A stretch of DNA of 34,155 nucleotides, from positions 1 through 34,155 of the forward strand of contig JARUKZ010000045.1 in the NCBI GenBank assembly GCA_029688955.1, written 5' to 3'. The position numbers and the translations under genes are program-made. The notes beneath the pieces were generated by a model. That model had not been told where the DNA came from. It was given only the letters and a program-made list of their open reading frames with translations, and did no database searches. Origin of the DNA: Chitinispirillales bacterium ANBcel5 (GTDB lineage Bacteria > Fibrobacterota > Chitinivibrionia > Chitinivibrionales > Chitinispirillaceae). Positions 16,806 through 25,007 of this stretch are shown here, piece by piece (the stretch's first letter is position 1; every line of letters begins with the position of its first letter).

Positions 16806-19800
16806 CTACATCCTTTGCCTCTCAACATCTATCAATATCTGCATCATTTCCTTCCATAGCTCATACTCATTAATACTTTCAAAAAAGGATATTTGTTTAT
16901 AAGACCGACGGTAATACCATTTAACACCAAGTCCCAGAATGAATTCTACTGTTTCACTGCAGCCAATTTCAATAGCCGATGTTAAAAACCTCTGTTGAGC
17001 GGATTCATTATTGAAGAACCCATTTTGGGGATCAATTATTTCTCTAATCCACTCCCTGGCCTCCTCATTTTCTAGTATTCTATATATATGGAGCTTATTG
17101 AATCCAGTTTGTTCCAAAATTCTTCTCTTATCCCAACCCACTTGCATCAGAGTTTGATTTAAATGTTTGTTGGAGTTTGCATAATAAGCCCCGACCATAC
17201 GGTAGCTATCGAAGAATCCCTCCCCCGGTTCAACACCGCCCTCAAGGATCTCTACGGCAATTGCATTCGCCCCATGTGCAATTGCTCTCTTTAAACTTTG
17301 CTCAGAAAAATAAACCTCCTCAAATCTTTCATACTCATCCCTGAACATACTATCAATAACTTTGGTAGCATTGCTCCTTATGCCTTTATAAATAGCTGTT
17401 ACAGAGTCAAAAACAGTGACATCGTCAAAGACATCCTCATTTTTCTTATAAAAGCCAGGTACACTGTCGGGCTGAATTTGTTCAAATAGTAATTTTGAGA
17501 GTTTTACGTTATCTGAACTTATTGCTTTGTTTAAAAGATTAATCCTGTTATGATGGTCCAGGGTAATGACTCCCTTTTCGACCAAATATTCTAATACTTT
17601 TGTACGTTTACTGATCACTGCAAGATCATAAAAGAAACAGTTTCTTTGCTGGCGGCATGAATTGTTCATACGTTTAAAAGACGCTGTATTATACAGCATT
17701 GAAGCTATTTCGATGTTTTCATTGAAAATAGCCCAAAACATTGGAACTCGCCACTGCCTATTGAAAGGATAAGCCCACTGGTCATCCCACCCTGATTCAA
17801 TCAACCATTGTACAATTTCGGTGCTGTTGTTTTTTGCAGCCCATGTCAGAAGCATCGAAAGAGGGAACTGTGATGCATTCTTTAAACTCATTTGCCTGAT
17901 AGCTTCTATAAACTGGTCATAATCATTTTCATAAACTGCGATGTAGACTTCTACCACTTCGTCGCAAACGTCTAAATCATTTTTAAGGAGAATGACAAAA
18001 GCTTCCGGGTTAAAGTACTCAAGCGCCGTGCAGTACGCAAAATACTTTTCTTCCACTGTTCTTTCTCCAAGAGAAAAATTTTTCATATTAAATGCAAGTG
18101 CTCTCTTTTTTTCACTGCTTAAAGGAGGATAGTACTCTAAAATGTTAAAGTCCGTCTCAGTAGTAATCTCCTTATCTTTACCGTTTTGACTATTTATACT
18201 TTTTATAATTTGCCCGTAGTAGTGATAGATATATTCTTTTCTATCCTTATGAAGACCAGTAGATATAAGCAGGTCAACTAAGCCCTTTCGATCAACCGAT
18301 GCAGCTAAAGCCGTTAGATGCCCGGGGTGTGGCAATTGTTGTTTTTTTTCTACAAAAGTTTGTATATACTCAAATGATTTCTCCTGAAATATTTTTTCGA
18401 AAATAGAGACAACACGATCATTTGGAAAAAATCCATCATAAGCAGATTTTTCGGAAATTATTTCAGCAATATCTTCGGGATTATCTGAAGCAAATGCCAT
18501 TTTGAAATTCTGATCATTAAAGAGATCGGCAGTACCGGGAAACAGTTTTTCTCTTTTCCCTTCCATATCTATCCACTCTTCTATGGTGGTACCCGGTTCG
18601 ATTTCGGAAATTTCAGCATTGTCGGGAATAACTGCAGATAAATCAGCACCAAACAGAAGTAATATTCGGGCCATTTCGTAACTGTCGTTAATAAGTGCGA
18701 GTGTTAAAGGCGAAAGTTCTTCGGGGATCAACGTACATTCAATATCAGCTCCGTACAGTAGCAGATAAAACGCACTTATATAAAAGCCTCTCCTTGAGCA
18801 GTAACTTATATAAGACTCTTCAAGCCCATCGCTATTTATAATAAAACCGGAAGGATTATATCCTCCTTGTAATATCGTTTTAACCCCATCCGGTGCGTTT
18901 TGTCTAAGAAAGCTTTCCATCAGCTCCTTTTCTCTTTTTTCCTTTAATCCCTCTGGGGCGCCATATTCCCGAAACATAACATCTAACTTCTCAAAATCAT
19001 CAAATAAGTGTTGATTATCAATAAATATTTCGTACAACGTTAAATCTGAATTTGGTAATCCACTATTTGGATCTGCCCCTTTTTCTAATAAATACTTTAC
19101 CATTTCATACCTATTATATTCAGGTTTTTCGAAAAATAAGGCACTAAAAAGTAATGAATAGTGGTAATTACTATAATAGTTTACTATTTCAGGATTTTTT
19201 CGAAAGAGGTAATCCAACAACCAAACCATCTCTGATTTTAGAGCATAATGAGCATATTTTAACTGCTCATCTATACAATTTTCAATAATATAGGAGTGAT
19301 TTTCTGTTATGTATTTAGAAAGCGCACTGTCTTTTTTAAGTGCAACTTCAAAAAAAGAACCTTCACTCTCTATAAATTCCTGAGTGAGGTGTTTGTGTAA
19401 AGGCAATGTGGCTATCTGATCAAGAGTCTCTTTAGCATTATTATACATTCCCATGTACATGTAAGCTTGTAAGTTTAAAAGATATTTTAACTGATCATAA
19501 ACTCCATATCTTTTGTTCATAAACTGAGTGACCCAAACAGTTGGGTCATTTTTTAACATATAATTACTAATATCTTCTGCTGACAGTTGTTCAAAAAGAT
19601 CATATTTAACAAATACCTCAATCATTGCGTTGGTAGCGTAATCAAAAGAAGACATTAAAAAGAGGTTAGGATCCCCATTTTCATCTAATGGTAAAACTTC
19701 TTCTTGTATGAGTTTCTCAACAATACCTGTTCTATTTGCCTTTAAAGCCTTGTCGAGATATGTTAAACCCTGTTTATCTAACAACTCAGAAGCTCCATTT

Positions 19801-21566
19801 TCAAACCAAAGATCAAATATTTCTTCAGCCTTTATACTCCAGGCAATTACATAGAAAACAAATGGTTCCAGATAATAATCCATTGAGAATTCTTTTGGAC
19901 CTGATTGATGATTAAGTGGTAATAATCTGTAGGATAAATCTAACTCCCTTATTGTCCCAAACCCAAAGGGGTGATCTGCTCTTAAACCATTCTTTAAAGC
20001 GTAATTTAGAAAATCCTCATTTTTTGGTAAAAACAGTCGTATATCTGAGACGATCGTTTCTCCGTAATCAGAAAACGTAAATCCATTTTCGACAAGTCCA
20101 GAAAGCAATCTTTTATCTTTGTACTTGAATGCAGTTTTTACAAAGTAATCGACATAACGATCTAACCCAAACTCCTCCCGGTAAGTTTCAGAATCAAATA
20201 CTTGTGAATTAGCTACAATATAGAGCGCCCTTTTTTTGTTAATTATCCAATCCAAATCATCAAATGCAACTTCTCTGAGATGATCAAAGGCCATGGTAAT
20301 CATTTTTTCATTACCTGATGCTAAAATTATATCAAGCATAGTAAAACCCATATCAGTAGGACTTATAAAACATCGCCCCTGTGAACTATACTCTTTAATG
20401 TAATCAATATCATTTTCAATAATAGCCTTTATTGCTTTTTCACTATTCGGGGACAGGTTCTCCACAGTTTTTAGGTCATGGGAAAGTAATTGTAAAATAA
20501 CTCCATACGTCTCCCCTTTTTTAAACATCAGGTCATCTAAATCAAAACAAAATTCGAGCATTTCTAATCTGGCTGTATCTCCTTCTTCCATTACTAATTC
20601 TAAGAGATATGGATTGGTAATTTTGTGTTCTTTTGGTCGTTGATCAAACACATTTGCTAATACAAATTCAGATACTCTTTCTTCCCCGGTAGTAATCATT
20701 ACACTAATGATATATTCATTAAATAACCCGGAGTTATAATTGTAGAGTTTTTCAATGAAAAATCCACAATCAAAAGCAATAGCCAGTATTGTCAGATCAT
20801 ATAATTCTTTGATAAATTCATAGTTAGGATCTGATTCATCGGAATCAAGTGACAATTTTTTTGAAGAAGTGATCTCTTCATTAAATTGTAACACCTTTAT
20901 TAAATTTTGTTCAATAACAGAAGTGTCATTGAGCATAATTGCATTGAGCAAATCATTCAACTCATCAAGGTATTCCATAACCGATCGATATTCAACAATA
21001 TCGATCATCCTATTCTCATATAGAAGTGGGATCAGATATCCTCTGTTTTCTTCCAAAACCTCTTTATTCGCTGGATGAGTTGAAAGCACAAACAGTCCAT
21101 AGTCGTTTTCCTCCCAGTTTTTGAAGGTTTTCAAATCAGCACTGTGACCTGAGTCTAAAAGAGTTGCTATTATGAGTATATGCAGCTCATCTCCTATCAG
21201 ATTTGGATGATTGATCAATCTATTTTTTGTTCCATCACCATCTTTATAAAACTCCGGTGGGCTGTAACCTGATTTCAACAGCTGAAGAAACTGTGCGTAC
21301 TTCTTCCTATTAAGCGTCTCAAACATCACCTCTTCGGAAAGGCCCAGATCAAACAGGTGAGAAATGGTATCGTGGTAATGTTGATTGAGCGTTTCATCGT
21401 CTCTGTCTAAAAGGGCGACAAAAAGCTCATCTCGTTCATGAGAAGTAAGTGTATCAAGCCCTAAAGAGAGCGACACTTTTTGAGAATGAGTTGGGGAACA
21501 GGAATAGAGGGCTGCGTAGATAAGAAGTATTACAATCAGTTTAAAGAGTAGTATTCGATGTTTCAT
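16806..21566 (-). CDS. Giant predicted lipoprotein with diverged ankyrin-like helical repeats
   Basis: A 1,586-residue protein with a lipoprotein signal: Lys/Arg start, hydrophobic stretch and a lipobox-like ALYSC ending in Cys23. The rest is built of helix-turn-helix units resembling degenerate ankyrin repeats. The clearest are MVKYLLEKGADPNSG (about 825), PLTLALINDSYEMARILLLFGAD (about 950), LTALAASVDRKGLVDLLISTG (about 1,085), TWAAKNNSTEIVQWLIESGW (about 1,240) and LKRAIAHGANAIAVEILEGG (about 1,425). The N-terminal third is more diverged but has the same helical spacing. No catalytic domain is recognised. The start follows AGGGAT. It stands alone between the Na/Pi symporter and phosphofructokinase genes. 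A surface or periplasmic protein-binding scaffold is likely, but the function is unknown. Confidence 0.82.
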   Translation of the reverse strand: MKHRILLFKLIVILLIYAALYSCSPTHSQKVSLSLGLDTLTSHERDELFVALLDRDDETLNQHYHDTISHLFDLGLSEEVMFETLNRKKYAQFLQLLKSGYSPPEFYKDGDGTKNRLINHPNLIGDELHILIIATLLDSGHSADLKTFKNWEENDYGLFVLSTHPANKEVLEENRGYLIPLLYENRMIDIVEYRSVMEYLDELNDLLNAIMLNDTSVIEQNLIKVLQFNEEITSSKKLSLDSDESDPNYEFIKELYDLTILAIAFDCGFFIEKLYNYNSGLFNEYIISVMITTGEERVSEFVLANVFDQRPKEHKITNPYLLELVMEEGDTARLEMLEFCFDLDDLMFKKGETYGVILQLLSHDLKTVENLSPNSEKAIKAIIENDIDYIKEYSSQGRCFISPTDMGFTMLDIILASGNEKMITMAFDHLREVAFDDLDWIINKKRALYIVANSQVFDSETYREEFGLDRYVDYFVKTAFKYKDKRLLSGLVENGFTFSDYGETIVSDIRLFLPKNEDFLNYALKNGLRADHPFGFGTIRELDLSYRLLPLNHQSGPKEFSMDYYLEPFVFYVIAWSIKAEEIFDLWFENGASELLDKQGLTYLDKALKANRTGIVEKLIQEEVLPLDENGDPNLFLMSSFDYATNAMIEVFVKYDLFEQLSAEDISNYMLKNDPTVWVTQFMNKRYGVYDQLKYLLNLQAYMYMGMYNNAKETLDQIATLPLHKHLTQEFIESEGSFFEVALKKDSALSKYITENHSYIIENCIDEQLKYAHYALKSEMVWLLDYLFRKNPEIVNYYSNYHYSLLFSALFFEKPEYNRYEMVKYLLEKGADPNSGLPNSDLTLYEIFIDNQHLFDDFEKLDVMFREYGAPEGLKEKREKELMESFLRQNAPDGVKTILQGGYNPSGFIINSDGLEESYISYCSRRGFYISAFYLLLYGADIECTLIPEELSPLTLALINDSYEMARILLLFGADLSAVIPDNAEISEIEPGTTIEEWIDMEGKREKLFPGTADLFNDQNFKMAFASDNPEDIAEIISEKSAYDGFFPNDRVVSIFEKIFQEKSFEYIQTFVEKKQQLPHPGHLTALAASVDRKGLVDLLISTGLHKDRKEYIYHYYGQIIKSINSQNGKDKEITTETDFNILEYYPPLSSEKKRALAFNMKNFSLGERTVEEKYFAYCTALEYFNPEAFVILLKNDLDVCDEVVEVYIAVYENDYDQFIEAIRQMSLKNASQFPLSMLLTWAAKNNSTEIVQWLIESGWDDQWAYPFNRQWRVPMFWAIFNENIEIASMLYNTASFKRMNNSCRQQRNCFFYDLAVISKRTKVLEYLVEKGVITLDHHNRINLLNKAISSDNVKLSKLLFEQIQPDSVPGFYKKNEDVFDDVTVFDSVTAIYKGIRSNATKVIDSMFRDEYERFEEVYFSEQSLKRAIAHGANAIAVEILEGGVEPGEGFFDSYRMVGAYYANSNKHLNQTLMQVGWDKRRILEQTGFNKLHIYRILENEEAREWIREIIDPQNGFFNNESAQQRFLTSAIEIGCSETVEFILGLGVKWYYRRSYKQISFFESINEYELWKEMMQILIDVERQRM

Positions 21567-21855
21567 TAGTATCCCTGGGATAACTTACTACAAAATAGCT
21601 TCAAATGGTGCTAAGAACCCCTTTTATAGTAATCAGAATGAATATAGTAAGTTTATTGGCTCATAAAATAGTTTAGAACATACTTGTACGCATGAACTTC
21701 TAACGGCGAAGCCAGAAATGAAGCCAGTTAAACTGTTTAAAAAAAAGATGGTTTTTACAGTAGTTACAAAGATCAGCAGATAGCTCAAATAAACGGAGCT
21801 CTTCCAGGGAAGGCAGGATAAGGGGTGGAGGAAAATTGCTTAAACATCTATTGCA

Positions 21856-22782
21856 TCAGTTGAGCTGCCCTAAAATGTGCTCAATATCTTCACCTCTGCA
21901 TAACTCTGTTCCGGGAGTCATAACCGTTGCAGCTCCAGCTGCAATACCATACTTGATCGCATTTTCGATGTTATAACCTTCGCTTAAGCCATAAACAATA
22001 CCTGCTGTCATACTATCTCCAGCTCCAACTCTGCTCACCACCTCTACCTTCGGTGATTGCGATCTGATATGTGTGTCTTTATTTACCAACAGAGCTCCAT
22101 CGGCACCCAACGACAAAACCACATTCTCAATCATTCCCTTATCAACTAAAGACTTTGCTGCCAGAAGTTGCTCCTCTTCTCTATAAATGTTCCTGCCATA
22201 AATTTCTGTAAGTTCTTTTAAATTGGGTTTAAGCAGAAAAACATTCGATTCCACTACCTTTTTTAGCGGTGCTCCTGAAGTATCCACAATACAGCGTACA
22301 CCTTTTTGAGAAACACTCTGCACAATCTCAAAATAAAAGTCTTCGGGCATCTTTGGCGGGAGACTTCCGCTTAGCACAAGATAATCCCCTTGTTCGACAT
22401 AATTTACTATGGTAGTAAATGTTTGCTCTATTTCATCATCAGACATATCGGGACCGGGCAAATTGAAACGCAGCATATTTCCCGTAGCTCTCTCTTTTAC
22501 CATGTAATCTTCTCTGGTCAAACCAGCAATATCCATGGGTAAGTATCGTATATTCTCCTCTTTGAGCATTCTTGAGATCATCTGCCCCAATTCCCCTCCG
22601 CGGGTAAACAGTGCATGAGAAACCTTCCCTAAACGGCTCAGTACTCGCGATACATTGATTCCACCTCCGCCAGGATGACGTACCGGTATTGTGCTTCTAA
22701 GCTTACGCTCGGGAACAATTTGTTCAATCTCAAAATGTACATCGACTGTGGGGTTAACAGTTACTGTTACTACTCGACTCAT
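21856..22782 (-). CDS. pfkB: PfkB-family sugar kinase, probable 6-phosphofructokinase (Pfk-2 type)
   Basis: A 308-residue cytoplasmic ribokinase-fold kinase. The N-terminal TVTVNPTVDVHFEI and HPGGGGINVSRVLSRLG segments and the C-terminal RVGAGDSMTAGIVYGL signature with the catalytic Asp identify the PfkB group. The following AAGAATVMTPGTELC resembles Escherichia coli Pfk-2 more than tagatose-6-phosphate or 1-phosphofructokinases, so fructose-6-phosphate phosphorylation in glycolysis is the best guess. The ATG at 22782 is chosen because AGGA lies at proper distance; an in-frame GTG precedes it directly. It is divergent from the pyrophosphatase gene across 134 bp. Confusion with FruK or LacC is possible from sequence alone. 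Confidence 0.88.
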   Translation of the reverse strand: MSRVVTVTVNPTVDVHFEIEQIVPERKLRSTIPVRHPGGGGINVSRVLSRLGKVSHALFTRGGELGQMISRMLKEENIRYLPMDIAGLTREDYMVKERATGNMLRFNLPGPDMSDDEIEQTFTTIVNYVEQGDYLVLSGSLPPKMPEDFYFEIVQSVSQKGVRCIVDTSGAPLKKVVESNVFLLKPNLKELTEIYGRNIYREEEQLLAAKSLVDKGMIENVVLSLGADGALLVNKDTHIRSQSPKVEVVSRVGAGDSMTAGIVYGLSEGYNIENAIKYGIAAGAATVMTPGTELCRGEDIEHILGQLN

Positions 22783-22876
22783 CACTTGTCCTTTTATTAT
22801 TTGAGATAAACCTTTTTATGCAAAGTGAAAAAGCAACAAGCAGGCCAAATAATTTGATTGCAGGTACTTTTTTTGC

Positions 22877-22886
22877 AGTACGTACT
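22877..22886. promoter_or_regulatory. Perfect 10-bp palindrome between divergent pfkB and ppa
   Basis: AGTACGTACT lies 31 bp before the pyrophosphatase start codon in the shared divergent upstream region. A further GTAC lies at 22864-22867. It might be an operator, but a palindrome of this size can occur by chance. Confidence 0.3.
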
Positions 22887-22916
22887 CTTAAAAAAACACC
22901 ATTGGGCTTAAAATAG

Positions 22917-23534
22917 ATGGATACAAACAGATCATACCTAACATCCCGACCTCACCCCTGGCATGGTGTTGAAAATGGGGAGCATGCACCAAAAATCGTA
23001 AACGCATTCATAGAAATGACCCCCTTTGATCATGTGAAATTGGAAATCAATAAAGAAAATGGCTACCTTTTTATCGATCGCCCCCAACTGATGTCTTCTC
23101 TCCCACCAACGCCGTATGGAATCATTCCACGAACACTATGTGCTAAAGAAGTCGCCAAGCTTATGGATGGAGCAAATAAGGGTGATATGGACCCGCTCGA
23201 TATTTGTATCTTCAGCGAACGTGCTATTCCAAGAGGCGATGTTTTCCTCAAAGCTAAAGTCATAGGAGGAATACCAATGTTGGATAAGGGTTTGGCTGAT
23301 GATAAGATCATTGCTGTTTTGGAGAATGATCCTCTTTGGGGAGATGTTGAAGATATTAAAGAACTTCCCGGTAAACTGATCAAACGTCAAACACACTATT
23401 TCACCACCTATAAAACCATACCCGGTGAAAAAACTACCGTAAGTGTAGGTAACCCTTATGGAGCAGACCATGCCAGAAGCGTAATCAGAGCGGCTATTGT
23501 TGATTACTATAACTTTTTTGGTTTAAAAAGATAA
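22917..23534 (+). CDS. ppa: Family I inorganic pyrophosphatase
   Basis: A 205-residue soluble enzyme that would hydrolyse pyrophosphate to phosphate, driving biosynthetic reactions. The metal-binding signature is seen as GDMDPLD (about 92-98), with PTPYGIIPRTL (about 64-74) matching the YGxIPxT region and LENDPLWGDVEDIKELP (about 136-152) matching the second acidic site. The length fits family I, with a slightly extended N-terminus. No signal peptide. The ATG lacks a strong ribosome site; only a weak GGGC-like stretch lies upstream. It is transcribed away from pfkB, so a pyrophosphatase and a phosphofructokinase share one control region. Confidence 0.9.
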   Translation: MDTNRSYLTSRPHPWHGVENGEHAPKIVNAFIEMTPFDHVKLEINKENGYLFIDRPQLMSSLPPTPYGIIPRTLCAKEVAKLMDGANKGDMDPLDICIFSERAIPRGDVFLKAKVIGGIPMLDKGLADDKIIAVLENDPLWGDVEDIKELPGKLIKRQTHYFTTYKTIPGEKTTVSVGNPYGADHARSVIRAAIVDYYNFFGLKR

Positions 23535-23719
23535 AACGGATGCTCCCCTTCTTTTGCTCAGAATTCAGCGTGGATAGTGGATACACCCACTGGCAGGACA
23601 TTGTTTTCTCTGTAGCTAAAAAAAGCATCGGTGGAGATACTCACAGTTTCTGGCAACCACAGCTAGCCGCCGCAGCAAGCTCCCCAACAATTTTCTCCAC
23701 TATCTTCTGGCAATGCACT

Positions 23720-24598
23720 TTAAACCGGACTAAACCAGGTAGCACCCCAAAGCGATGTCACAATTATCACCAAAGCCAGTCCCCATACATAGAAGGAGAA
23801 AAATTTTAGACGCGCCTTGTAGAGTAATTGCAGAACAAGATAGAGCGCAGCGATTCCAACGAGTGCAGAAACTACAAATCCCACAATCATAGCAATGATA
23901 CTAATCTCCTGCAATCCACCAGCCGTAGCGACCTCAATTCCCTGAATTAGAGTTGCGCCAAGAATAGTGGGAATCGCAATGAAAAAGCTATACTCTGCAG
24001 CCCAACGTCGCTTCAATCCGGCAAACAATCCAAAGGCTATGGTGGTGCCGCTACGACTAAGTCCCGGCATAAGCGCCAAACCCTGTCCGATTCCAACCGC
24101 CAAAGCAACCTTAGAATTTAGCAGCCTTAAACCAAGAGGCCTGCTGGGTAAGACATCAGTCCAGTAGAGTAAAATTCCTGTTGTTATCAATGTCGCTGAA
24201 ATCATTAGTGGATTGGCAAATATCCTCTCAAACATCGCTTTTGCAGGAAAACCAACAAGGCCTGTTACAAACACTGAAAGCAGCCCAAAGAGTGCCAGGC
24301 GTACATAAAGTTTGCCCACCGAGTCCTTACCCCCACGTAACCGATCGTTAAAACCGGCCCAGGATTTTTTTAGAAACGTTCCAAGACTTTTCTTGAATAC
24401 AACTACAATTGAGACCAATGTTCCCACATGGACCACCAGGTCAAATAAAATCATCTCAGGGGAATCTGGCGGTGGGAGCTCCGACCCCGTTGCTATAAAC
24501 AAATGCTGAGTCAGCGCAAGGTGGCTTGTGGAGCTGACCGGGAAAAACATGAATATACCTTGCACTATACCAAGAACAACAGCTTCAAAAAAACTCAC
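23720..24598 (-). CDS. uppP: Undecaprenyl-diphosphatase family protein (UppP/BacA-like), atypical N-terminal motif
   Basis: A 292-residue polytopic membrane protein of the UppP/BacA family, which recycles the lipid carrier for cell-wall and polysaccharide synthesis. FPVSSTSH (residues 19-26) and GLSRSGTT with Arg182 match the two active-site loops. The usual (E/Q)xxxE motif before the first loop reads Q13-G-I-F-M17, so the second acidic residue is replaced by Met. The start is GTG at 24598 behind AGGAG; the ATG two bases earlier is out of frame and leads at once to TGA. It is divergent from pectate lyase 2. Family membership is firm; whether it is a fully active diphosphatase on undecaprenyl diphosphate is less so. 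Confidence 0.87.
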   Translation of the reverse strand: MSFFEAVVLGIVQGIFMFFPVSSTSHLALTQHLFIATGSELPPPDSPEMILFDLVVHVGTLVSIVVVFKKSLGTFLKKSWAGFNDRLRGGKDSVGKLYVRLALFGLLSVFVTGLVGFPAKAMFERIFANPLMISATLITTGILLYWTDVLPSRPLGLRLLNSKVALAVGIGQGLALMPGLSRSGTTIAFGLFAGLKRRWAAEYSFFIAIPTILGATLIQGIEVATAGGLQEISIIAMIVGFVVSALVGIAALYLVLQLLYKARLKFFSFYVWGLALVIIVTSLWGATWFSPV

Positions 24599-24867
24599 AT
24601 GGTTCTCCTGCCATAATTAATAAATACCAGCTTAATCAGCTCACGATGAATTTACCCTACATAGTTTGTAAGGAATGGAAGTATGAAAATACTATCTAAA
24701 GCAAGGAAAATACCAGTTTCAGGCACAAAAAACCGTGCGCTTTATTTCTTTTCATCCTCTTTATATCCCAAGCACCATACTGCTTGACTTTTCTTTTCAG
24801 GCTCAAACTAATCTGTCATTTTTAAACTTCTTTTCTCTTTACAATTGATTTACATGTAATCTTGCAA

Positions 24868-24888
24868 TGTGGCCACAATTGCCCACGG
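24868..24888 (+). promoter_or_regulatory. Candidate operator upstream of pectate lyase 2 (interrupted palindrome)
   Basis: TGTGGCCA-CAAT-TGCCCACGG is the second copy of the dyad seen at 8282-8302, with both arms identical and the centre changed. It ends 119 bp before the chosen start codon at 25008. The sequence between it and the gene is otherwise mostly different from the pectate lyase 1 region. Confidence 0.7.
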
Positions 24889-24936
24889 AATTATGTTTGG
24901 AAACTCCTTTGTTGATCCATAATCCCCTTTTTGTTG

Positions 24937-24944
24937 TTATATTA
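24937..24944 (+). promoter_or_regulatory. Candidate -10 box of pectate lyase 2
   Basis: TTATATTA at exactly 69 bp from the first base of the palindromic motif, the same spacing as at pectate lyase 1. A loosely shared CCTTTnnGT lies just before both boxes. Confidence 0.5.
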
Positions 24945-25007
24945 CTTTCAGATACAGTGAAACTTTTATTTAATAAAACATTAATATCTCACCAACGGAG
25001 GCTCACT

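Larger units (their letters stand above)
24599..25007. promoter_or_regulatory. 409-bp divergent control region between uppP and pectate lyase 2
   Basis: No gene is seen here. It holds the uppP ribosome site (AGGAG near 24605-24609), the palindromic motif at 24868-24888, the TTATATTA box at 24937-24944 and the pectate lyase 2 ribosome site (GGAGG, 24997-25001). An in-frame ATG at 24867 overlaps the palindrome and is rejected as a start. Confidence 0.7.

Noticed and set aside
23540..23809. An 89-codon plus-strand frame after the pyrophosphatase gene
   Set aside because: It overlaps the end of uppP on the other strand, has no ribosome site and shows no recognisable family.
24867..25007. N-terminal extension of pectate lyase 2 from the ATG at 24867
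   Set aside because: That ATG overlaps the palindromic motif shared with the other lyase, has no ribosome site and would bury the signal peptide. GGAGG and the signal peptide point to 25008.
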